From Hyphomicrobiaceae bacterium (GTDB taxonomy: Bacteria; Pseudomonadota; Alphaproteobacteria; Rhizobiales; Ancalomicrobiaceae): 46,985 nt of DNA. Positions 40,572 through 46,985 of the stretch are shown piece after piece; the stretch's first letter is position 1; each line of letters opens with the position of its first letter. Position numbers and translations under genes: made by a program. The notes under the pieces were generated by a model. The model was given only the letters and a program-made list of their open reading frames with translations. It was not told where the DNA came from and ran no database searches. The DNA lies in NCBI GenBank assembly GCA_016793065.1, contig JAEULV010000108.1, forward strand, positions 1 to 46,985. The letters run 5' to 3'.

Positions 40572-41909
40572 TCAGGCCATGCCACGCAGCATCGACATAT
40601 AGGTCGGCTTCAGCGCGACCTCCTTCATCACCCAGGTGATCCACAGCTCCTCGAGCGGCGCGATCACTCCGGGGAACGACGGCACCAGATTGTCGTTGTA
40701 GTCGAACTCGACCAGCATCGCCCGGCCCTTGCGGGTGATCAGCGGGCAGGAGGTATAGCCGTTGTAGACCTCCTTCGACTCCTTGCCGGCGATCGCGGCG
40801 ATGACGTGGTCGACCACCACCGGCACCTGCCACTTCACCGAGGCCGCGGTCTTGCCCTTCGGCACGCCGGCGACGTCGCCGACGGCGAAGACGTTGGGAT
40901 AGCGCTTGTGCCGCAGGTTGCTGCGCTCGACTTCCATCCAGCCGTCATTCGCCCACGGACCCTCGCGCCAGCCGAGCGGGCTCTTGCGCACCGCGTCCGG
41001 CGCCCGCATCGGCGGCACCACGGCGCAGAAGTCGTATTTCAGTTCGACATTGCCGGTCGGCGTCTTGTAGGTCGCGACCTTGCGGCCGAGATCGATCGCC
41101 GTCATCACGTGCTCGTAATTGACCTTGACGCCGCGATCGAGGAACAGCATCCGCACCTTTTCCGAGACGATCGGCACCGAGAACAGGCCCTTGTTCTGGG
41201 CGCAGTAGAAGAGCTCGGCCTTGCCGCGATTGCCGCGCTGGCGCAGTTCGTCGTCGGTGAGGAAGGTGTATTTCAGCGGCGCGCCGGCGCACTTCATTTC
41301 GGTCGCCGGCCGGCCGAACAGGCCGACGCCGCCGGTATCGGCGAACTTCGACATCGCCTGCCAGGAGGCGACCGCCGCGTCGGGGCTGGCATAGACCGAG
41401 GCAAGGCCGTCCTTGCCGATCTGCTTGACGTCCATGCCGGCGATCGCCTCATAGTCGAGCTTCAGTCCGGCGGCGACGATCAGCCAGTCATAGGTGATCG
41501 CCTTGCCGGTGTCGGTGACGATCTTCTTGCCGTCCGGGTCGATCTCGGCGACGCCTTCCTTCACCCAGGTGACGCCCTTCGGCATCACGCTGTCGAGCGG
41601 CATCCGCACATAGTCGGCCGACTTCAACCCGGCGCTGACCAGGGTGAAGCCCGGCTGATACCAGTGCTCGGTCTTGGAATCGACGATGGTGATGTCCGCG
41701 CCGTCGAGCCCGGACAAGAGGCGCGCCGCCGTCGAGATACCGGCCGCGCCGGCGCCGACGATGACGATCTTGGCCTTGGTCGACACTTTCTGGGCGGAAG
41801 CCGCGCCCGCCGGCAGCAACGAGGCGCCAGCCGCGGCGGCAAACATCGCCATGAACCGGCGGCGGTCGCCATCCACCCCGTTCAGCAGTTCGGTCTTCAA
41901 GTCGGACAT
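40572..41909 (-). CDS. Sulfide:quinone oxidoreductase-like flavoprotein with Tat signal
   Basis: A 445-residue FAD protein. The N-terminus has a twin-arginine signal (DRRRFMAMFAAAAGASLLPA) cleaved near ASA-Q, so it is exported folded. The FAD fold follows (AKIVIVGAGAAGISTAARLL). C207 in EMKCAGAPLKYTF and C388 in YTSCPLITRKGRAMLVEFDY are at the paired positions of sulfide:quinone oxidoreductases. VFAVGDVAGVPKGKTAASVK is the second FAD motif. It should oxidise sulfide to sulfane sulfur and pass electrons to quinone on the periplasmic face. GGAGGAAA precedes ATG 41909. It forms an operon with the DUF5368-like gene inside the C1 region. A flavocytochrome c subunit is an alternative, but no cytochrome gene is adjacent. 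Confidence 0.82.
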   Translation of the reverse strand: MSDLKTELLNGVDGDRRRFMAMFAAAAGASLLPAGAASAQKVSTKAKIVIVGAGAAGISTAARLLSGLDGADITIVDSKTEHWYQPGFTLVSAGLKSADYVRMPLDSVMPKGVTWVKEGVAEIDPDGKKIVTDTGKAITYDWLIVAAGLKLDYEAIAGMDVKQIGKDGLASVYASPDAAVASWQAMSKFADTGGVGLFGRPATEMKCAGAPLKYTFLTDDELRQRGNRGKAELFYCAQNKGLFSVPIVSEKVRMLFLDRGVKVNYEHVMTAIDLGRKVATYKTPTGNVELKYDFCAVVPPMRAPDAVRKSPLGWREGPWANDGWMEVERSNLRHKRYPNVFAVGDVAGVPKGKTAASVKWQVPVVVDHVIAAIAGKESKEVYNGYTSCPLITRKGRAMLVEFDYNDNLVPSFPGVIAPLEELWITWVMKEVALKPTYMSMLRGMA

Positions 41910-42010
41910 CTATTTCCTCCCTCCGATCCCGACGGCTCCCTCACCGCCATCGCGACGAAGCGTGTGTCCGACGCCCCCGTCCTTCGATGCTGGGATCAAA
42001 ATTTAGTTCA

Positions 42011-42023
42011 CTCTAATTTAGAG
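42011..42023. promoter_or_regulatory. Palindrome upstream of the SQR-like gene
   Basis: CTCTAA-T-TTAGAG is a perfect dyad 102 bases before the start codon. AATTTAG also occurs as a direct repeat at 42000-42006 and 42015-42021. A sulfide-responsive ArsR-type repressor (SqrR/BigR) would be a natural binder, but the site does not clearly match its known form. Confidence 0.4.
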
Positions 42024-42231
42024 CATGCTGCAATTTGAGTCATTACCTATATCGTGTCAATAGGCGCAATTGAATTACTTCGTGATGTCAGACCTTAGTC
42101 ATATAACCCCGACATCGCCTCGCTCCCGGACGCGACGTCGACCCATTTTCAGACGGATCCCCAAAATAGACTTGAATTATTCTGCCGACGGCACGTTCGG
42201 TCCGCATTGAGATTGCGCAAATCGTCACCTT

Positions 42232-42248
42232 ATATTGCATCGCAACAC
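42232..42248. promoter_or_regulatory. Orphan PhaR-like site
   Basis: ATATTGC-ATC-GCAACAC matches the two phasin operators closely (ATRTTGC-N3-GCAACA). No phasin gene lies nearby. The minus strand has TATAAG next to it but no good -35. Meaning unknown. Confidence 0.35.
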
Positions 42249-42339
42249 TTGCAGGGAGTCCGAGAGGCACTTGCACGTCTTCGCTGCGACCCGGTCTAAA
42301 CGCATGCCCGATCGCGATATTGCCGCTCTGCGAACGCCG

Positions 42340-42371
42340 ACGGGCCCGCATCGGTGTCGATGCGGGCCCGT
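42340..42371. terminator. Strong hairpin downstream of the corrinoid-protein gene
   Basis: A perfect 14-bp GC-rich stem (42340-42353 with 42358-42371) with a GTGT loop lies 32 bases past the corrinoid-protein stop. The short T-run is on the plus-strand side, so it may act on both strands. Confidence 0.65.
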
Positions 42372-42403
42372 TTGGAAATGCGATGACGAAGGTGTCGAGA
42401 CGA

Positions 42404-43105
<702 letters not shown>

Positions 43106-43194
43106 GGTTCCTGGTCCTTGCGTCGGCGCGGCTTGGGGTTTGCCGGGCGCCTATTGTTGTTCACTTCGAACTTCCGATGTCCCGTCAGGCCAAG

Positions 43195-43212
43195 CTGTCG
43201 CGGCGCGGACAT
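43195..43212. promoter_or_regulatory. Weak GbdR-like box upstream of the corrinoid-protein gene
   Basis: CTGTCG-CGGCGC-GGACAT keeps the left half-site perfectly and matches the right half at 4 of 6 positions. It lies 90 bases upstream of the start codon, a plausible activator position. Confidence 0.4.
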
Positions 43213-43308
43213 CTCTTTGCCTTGTCGCGACCTTCGCGGTCCGCCGCACCGGTCAAAATTGCATGGGGAAATGAGTTTTTCGTTTGCGCCGAACCCCGCC
43301 ACCGTCGC

Positions 43309-44325
43309 TTACGCCACTTCCACCGAAGGTTGCTCGACCAGTCGCGGCTTCGCCACGGTCTGGTTGCGGGTGCCGCGCCGCTCGTCCGAGGGCGTCTTGT
43401 TGAAGTGCTCGGAATACGACTTGGAGAAGTGCGAGGCCGAGACGAAGCCGCAGGCGAGCCCCACGGACAGGATCGGCATCGACGTCTGCCGCAAGAGGTG
43501 CCGCGCCCGCTCCAGCCGCAGGCCGAGATAGTAGCGCGTCGGCGTGGTGTCGAGATAGCGCTGGAACAACCGCTCCAGCTGGCGCGGCGACAGCTTGGCG
43601 AACTTGGCGAGCTGGGCGCAGGACAGCGGATGTTCCAGCCGCTTGTCCATTTCGGCGATCACCGCCAGCAGCTTGGGATGCGACACGCCGAGCCGCGAGC
43701 GAAGCTCCATCCGCTGCCGCTCATGGCTCTCGCGCATGCGGTGATGGATCATCTCGTCGGTGATCAGCGCCGCGATCGAGGCACCCTTCTTGGCCGAAAC
43801 CAGAGCCAGCATCATGTCGACGGCCGCCGTGCCGCCGGCGCAGGTGAAGCGGTTGCGGTCGATTTCGAACAGTTCCTGGGTGATGTCGATATCCGGGAAC
43901 TGTTCCTTGAAGCTGTCGTGGTTTTCCCAGTGGATGGTGCAGCGGTAGCCGTTGAGCAGCCCCGCCTTCGCCAGCACATAGCTGCCCGTGCAGATCGCCC
44001 CGATCGAACCGCCATAGAAGGCGAGCTTGCGCAGCCGCGGGATCAGTTCCTTCAGGTCGATATGCTCGATGCCGTTGCCGCCGCATACCAGCACTTCCGG
44101 CAGCGGCCCCAGATCCTTGTAGCCGCCATCGACATTGACCATGATGCCGTTCGAGGCATGGGCGGGATGACCGTCGGGCGAGTAAAGCTTCCAGGCGAAC
44201 GAATCGGTGCTGGTCACATAGTTGGCCAGCCGCAGCACCTCGACGGCGGACGCGAAGGCGATCATCGAAAAATTCGGAACCAGGACGAAGCCGACCGTGT
44301 GGGTGGTGGCCACATGAGCATTCAT
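43309..44325 (-). CDS. GlxA-family AraC-type regulator (GbdR/CdhR-like)
   Basis: A 338-residue regulator with an N-terminal DJ-1/PfpI-like ligand domain (10-180: GFVLVPNFSMIAFASAVEVL, VLVCGGNGIEHID, GAICTGSYVLAKAGLL) and a C-terminal AraC double helix-turn-helix (220-320: CAQLAKFAKLSPRQLERLFQ, SVGLACGFVSASHFSKSYSE). This architecture is shared by GbdR, which senses glycine betaine and dimethylglycine in Pseudomonas, and CdhR/ArgR relatives. The place among betaine/C1 genes supports a GbdR-like role. Two perfect CTGTCG-N6-CGACAG dyads lie within 125 bases of its start, suggesting autoregulation. The effector is inferred, not seen. Confidence 0.88.
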   Translation of the reverse strand: MNAHVATTHTVGFVLVPNFSMIAFASAVEVLRLANYVTSTDSFAWKLYSPDGHPAHASNGIMVNVDGGYKDLGPLPEVLVCGGNGIEHIDLKELIPRLRKLAFYGGSIGAICTGSYVLAKAGLLNGYRCTIHWENHDSFKEQFPDIDITQELFEIDRNRFTCAGGTAAVDMMLALVSAKKGASIAALITDEMIHHRMRESHERQRMELRSRLGVSHPKLLAVIAEMDKRLEHPLSCAQLAKFAKLSPRQLERLFQRYLDTTPTRYYLGLRLERARHLLRQTSMPILSVGLACGFVSASHFSKSYSEHFNKTPSDERRGTRNQTVAKPRLVEQPSVEVA

Positions 44326-44353
44326 GCCGGGTTCTCCGTTGCCGATTGGACAC

Positions 44354-44371
44354 CTGTCGTGCAGGCGACAG
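44354..44371. promoter_or_regulatory. GbdR-like box 1 at the regulator gene
   Basis: CTGTCG-TGCAGG-CGACAG is a perfect inverted repeat 28 bases before the start codon of the GlxA/GbdR-type regulator. Its closeness to the start suggests repression or autoregulation. Confidence 0.7.
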
Positions 44372-44429
44372 TCGCGGGCTATCGAATTGTTCTGATGCGA
44401 CCTGATCGTCGTCGATCACACCCGATCCG

Positions 44430-44447
44430 CTGTCGTAAAAGCGACAG
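44430..44447. promoter_or_regulatory. GbdR-like box 2 at the regulator gene
   Basis: CTGTCG-TAAAAG-CGACAG is a second perfect copy, with its centre 76 bases from that of box 1. The two boxes sit in the 321-base gap between folD and the regulator, which holds no gene. Confidence 0.7.
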
Positions 44448-44609
44448 GATTACGGCGATATTGGCGAAATTCGGCAAATAGTCAAAACCGCGCGCAATTC
44501 GTTTGGTTGCAACTCGTCAATTTATACAAGCGAAGCGACCTGTCGCGGGCGCAGACGGTCAAACCGATAAAACGCATTGATGCCTCACGAAAAACCCGGG
44601 GTCGGAAAA

Positions 44610-44637
44610 CGGGCCGCCCCGGGCCTGTCGCGGCCCG
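44610..44637 (-). terminator. Terminator of the sdaA-folD operon
   Basis: On the minus strand an 8-bp stem (44637-44630 with 44617-44610) is followed by TTTTCC and, a little later, GGGTTTTTC. It lies 10 bases past the folD stop. Confidence 0.75.
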
Positions 44638-44646
44638 TCGCGCCGG

Positions 44647-45531
44647 TCAGAACAGCTTCGGCACCTCGAGCCCGTGAATGCCGGCTGCGGCTGTCACCGT
44701 GTTGTTCAGGAGCATGGCGATGGTCATCGGCCCGACGCCGCCTGGCACCGGCGTCACCGCGCCGGCAACCTCCATCACCCCGGTGAAATCCACGTCGCCG
44801 ACCAGCCTCGACTTGCCGCTGGCATCGATCCGGTTGATGCCGACGTCGATCACCGTCGCCCCGGGCTTCACCCAGTCGCGGGTGATCATCAGCGGCCGCC
44901 CCACCGCCGCCACCAGGATATCGGCTCGCCGGCAGATCGCCGGCAGGTCGCGCGAGCGCGAGTGGGCGATCGTCACCGTGCAGTTCTCGATCAGCAGCAA
45001 TTGCGCCACCGGCTTGCCGACGATGTTGGAGCGCCCGACCACCACGGCGTCGAGCCCGTCGAGCCTGGGATGCACTGTCTTGGCCAGCGCGATGCAGCCG
45101 AGCGGCGTGCACGGCACCAGGTTCGGCTTGCCAGTGGCGAGCCGCCCGGCATTGACCGGATGAAAGCCGTCGACGTCCTTGGCTGGATCGATCGCCTCCA
45201 GCACCGCGTTCTCGCTGATGTGCTTCGGCAGCGGCAGCTGCACCAGGATGCCATGCACCTGCGGATCGGCATTGAGCCGCGCCACCACGGCCAGCAGCTC
45301 GGCCTGCGACGTCGTCGCCGGCAGCCGGTGCTCGAACGACTTCATGCCGCACTCGACCGTCTGCCGCGCCTTCGAGCCGACATAGACCTGGCTCGCCGGA
45401 TCCTCGCCCACCAGCACCACCGCCAGCCCCGGCGTCAGCCCATGCTCGGCCTTCCAGCGGCCAACCTGTTCGCCCACCCTGAGCCGCAGCGCCGCCGCGA
45501 TCGCCTTGCCGTCGATAATCGTCGCCGTCAT
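44647..45531 (-). CDS. folD: Methylenetetrahydrofolate dehydrogenase/cyclohydrolase
   Basis: FolD oxidises methylene-THF to methenyl-THF with NADP+ and hydrolyses it to 10-formyl-THF, the substrate of PurU. The 294-residue protein is full length. [20 protein letters not shown] contains the catalytic Tyr-Lys pair; [32 protein letters not shown] and [20 protein letters not shown] are the standard FolD signatures. It follows sdaA by 52 bases on the same strand, probably in one operon, and ends at a clear terminator. It completes the THF-bound oxidation route encoded in this region. Confidence 0.97.
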   Translation of the reverse strand: MTATIIDGKAIAAALRLRVGEQVGRWKAEHGLTPGLAVVLVGEDPASQVYVGSKARQTVECGMKSFEHRLPATTSQAELLAVVARLNADPQVHGILVQLPLPKHISENAVLEAIDPAKDVDGFHPVNAGRLATGKPNLVPCTPLGCIALAKTVHPRLDGLDAVVVGRSNIVGKPVAQLLLIENCTVTIAHSRSRDLPAICRRADILVAAVGRPLMITRDWVKPGATVIDVGINRIDASGKSRLVGDVDFTGVMEVAGAVTPVPGGVGPMTIAMLLNNTVTAAAGIHGLEVPKLF

Positions 45532-45583
45532 ACCGTTTTTCCCTGGATTTCACTGTTCGGCATCGGCCGTTCCGGCCGGGGTT

Positions 45584-46954
45584 TCAGCACTCCGTCACGT
45601 TGACCGCAAGGCCCCCCAGTGACGTTTCTTTGTACTTGGACTGCATGTCGCGGCCGGTATCGCGCATGGTGACGATCACGTGGTCGAGGCTGACCTTGTG
45701 GGTGCCGTCGCCCCGGAGCGACAGCGACGCCGCATTGATCGCCTTCACCGCGCCGAAGGCATTGCGCTCGATGCAGGGGATCTGCACCAGCCCGCCGATC
45801 GGATCGCAGGTCATGCCGAGATGATGCTCCATGCCGATCTCGGCGGCGTTCTCGATCTGCTGGTTGCTGCCCCCCAGCGCGGCGCACAGGCCCGCCGCCG
45901 CCATTGAACTCGCCACCCCCACTTCGCCCTGGCAGCCGACCTCGGCGCCGGAGATCGAGGCATTCATCTTGAACAGCCCGCCGATCGCCGTCGCCGTCAA
46001 CAGGAACGTCCGGATGCCGGCCTCGTCGGCGCCGGGACAGAAGTCGCGATAGTAGCGCAGCACCGCCGGCACCACGCCGGCCGCGCCGTTGGTCGGCGCC
46101 GTCACCACCCGGCCGCCGGCGGCATTCTCCTCGTTGACCGCCATCGCATAGAGGCTGACATAGTCCATCACCTCGTGCGGCGTGCGATGGTTGCGCAGCC
46201 GGTCCGCCTCCAGCCGTTCAGCCAGCGCCTTCGCCCGCCGCTTCACCTTCAGCCCGCCCGGCAGCAGCCCGTCGACCCGCATGCCGCGATCGATGCCGGC
46301 GAACATCGTCGCCGCCACCTGGTCGAGATGGGCGTTGACCACCGCGCTCGGTCGCGCCGCCCGCTCGTTCGCCATCACCACCTCGGCGATGGTCAGCCCG
46401 TTGCCGTCCGACATCGCCAGAAGGTCGGCGCCGGAGCGATAGGGATAGGGCAGGGCGATGTCGTCCGACCCGATCGTCTCCGCCTCGCCGTCGCGCACCA
46501 CGAAACCGCCGCCGACCGAGTACCACACCTCCTCGGCGATCCGCTCGCCCGTCCGGCTTTCGGCGTGGAACGTCATGGCGTTGGGATGGCGCTCCTTCAC
46601 ATGCACCTTGTCGAGGATGACGTCGCGCCCGGCGTCGAAGACGATGTCGCGTGCCCCCTTCAGCGTCATCAGTCGCTCCGCCTCGATCCGCGCGACCACC
46701 GCGTCGGCGGCATCCGGGTCGATCGTCGCCGGCAGAAACCCGGCAAAGCCGAGGATCACCGCCTTGTCGGAGGCATGCCCCCGCCCGGTCCACGCCAGCG
46801 ACCCGTGCAGCGTCGCCACCAGCCGCTCCACCCGGTCGATCACCCCATGCGCCGCCAGCCCGTCGACAAACGCCGCCGCCGCCTTCATCGGCCCCACCGT
46901 ATGCGAGGATGAGGGGCCAATGCCGATCTTGAACAGGTCGAATGAGGAGATCAT
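45584..46954 (-). CDS. sdaA: L-serine ammonia-lyase (iron-sulfur dependent)
   Basis: Converts L-serine to pyruvate and ammonia with a [4Fe-4S] cluster. The 456-residue protein is the fused single-chain type. The N-terminal domain starts [20 protein letters not shown], and the catalytic domain has [40 protein letters not shown] and [18 protein letters not shown], whose cysteines ligate the cluster, with a Cys at the extreme C-terminus (NVTEC) as is typical. Placed upstream of folD, it would consume serine made from glycine plus methylene-THF during betaine catabolism, giving pyruvate. Its upstream region is cut by the window end. Confidence 0.96.
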   Translation of the reverse strand: MISSFDLFKIGIGPSSSHTVGPMKAAAAFVDGLAAHGVIDRVERLVATLHGSLAWTGRGHASDKAVILGFAGFLPATIDPDAADAVVARIEAERLMTLKGARDIVFDAGRDVILDKVHVKERHPNAMTFHAESRTGERIAEEVWYSVGGGFVVRDGEAETIGSDDIALPYPYRSGADLLAMSDGNGLTIAEVVMANERAARPSAVVNAHLDQVAATMFAGIDRGMRVDGLLPGGLKVKRRAKALAERLEADRLRNHRTPHEVMDYVSLYAMAVNEENAAGGRVVTAPTNGAAGVVPAVLRYYRDFCPGADEAGIRTFLLTATAIGGLFKMNASISGAEVGCQGEVGVASSMAAAGLCAALGGSNQQIENAAEIGMEHHLGMTCDPIGGLVQIPCIERNAFGAVKAINAASLSLRGDGTHKVSLDHVIVTMRDTGRDMQSKYKETSLGGLAVNVTEC

Positions 46955-46985
46955 GGGGGCCCGGAGGTTGCCTGAAACGATCCAG

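Larger units (their letters stand above)
41910..42403. other. 494-base AT-rich gap with no convincing gene
   Basis: The gap between the SQR-like and corrinoid-protein genes, both leftward, is visibly more AT-rich than the rest of the window in its first half. It holds a palindrome at 42011-42023, an orphan PhaR-like site at 42232-42248 and a strong hairpin at 42340-42371. Short open frames here overlap neighbouring genes or lack coding character. Confidence 0.6.

Noticed and set aside
39330..42038. 902-codon open frame on the plus strand opposite DUF1638, DUF5368-like and SQR-like genes
   Set aside because: It crosses three supported genes and a strong terminator, and its His/Arg/Asp-rich protein matches nothing.
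42088..42351. 87-codon minus-strand frame in the gap before the SQR-like gene
   Set aside because: Poor ribosome-binding site, biased composition, and it runs through the hairpin at 42340-42371 and the orphan operator.

Overview
The window is GC-rich alphaproteobacterial chromosome, most likely Hyphomicrobiales (Rhizobiales). This rests on gene content: a carB-greA pair, a BetI-controlled choline region with a ChoXWV importer, an IalB-family secreted protein, two phasins, a PdhS/CbrA-like cell-cycle kinase with a CtrA-type box, and a tRNA-His that lacks G-1 and carries A73. No species is claimed. No insertion sequence, phage gene, CRISPR array or rRNA was seen.

Layout: 1-4.2 kb holds the 3' part of carB, greA and a DUF4153 membrane protein. 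4.3-14.5 kb is choline catabolism: betI-betB leftward, and choXWV, a dimethylglycine-dehydrogenase-like flavoprotein and betA rightward, with two BetI-type operators between the two arms. 14.5-25 kb is mostly housekeeping and signalling: class I lysS, a conserved hypothetical, a transporter-fused hybrid histidine kinase, IalB, an esterase, prolyl aminopeptidase, a TPR protein and a thioredoxin-like [2Fe-2S] ferredoxin. 25-30.2 kb is one 1725-residue PAS histidine kinase with very long Ala/Glu/Val-rich linkers. 30.2-35.1 kb holds two phasin genes with matching operator/promoter layouts, tRNA-His, a conserved hypothetical and a two-domain APH/AAA protein behind an FNR/FixK box. 35.1-47 kb is a leftward one-carbon region: purU, a methyl-THF:corrinoid methyltransferase, a MetF-like reductase, an MTHFR C-terminal-domain protein, a small 'virulence factor' family protein, DUF1638, a corrinoid protein, a GlxA/GbdR-type regulator, folD and sdaA. 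A self-contained sulfide:quinone oxidoreductase operon is inserted in it.

Read together, choline is imported and oxidised to glycine betaine (BetA, BetB), and methyl groups are removed by a corrinoid/THF route and by a flavoprotein. C1 units on THF are oxidised through MetF-like, FolD and PurU to formate. Glycine-derived serine is deaminated by SdaA. The substrate methyltransferase (MttB/MtgB type) and the corrinoid reactivase are not in the window.

The most interesting signal is a dyad, CTGTCG-N6-CGACAG. It occurs twice perfectly upstream of the GbdR-like regulator, and in near-perfect or weaker form upstream of the dimethylglycine-dehydrogenase-like gene, the corrinoid methyltransferase and the corrinoid protein. 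This suggests one regulon spanning both ends of the window. Other points worth checking are the PhaR-like operators (including one with no phasin gene beside it), the FNR box before the APH/AAA gene, the structured purU leader and a T-box-like string upstream of lysS. All function calls come from reading the sequence; no database search was run.
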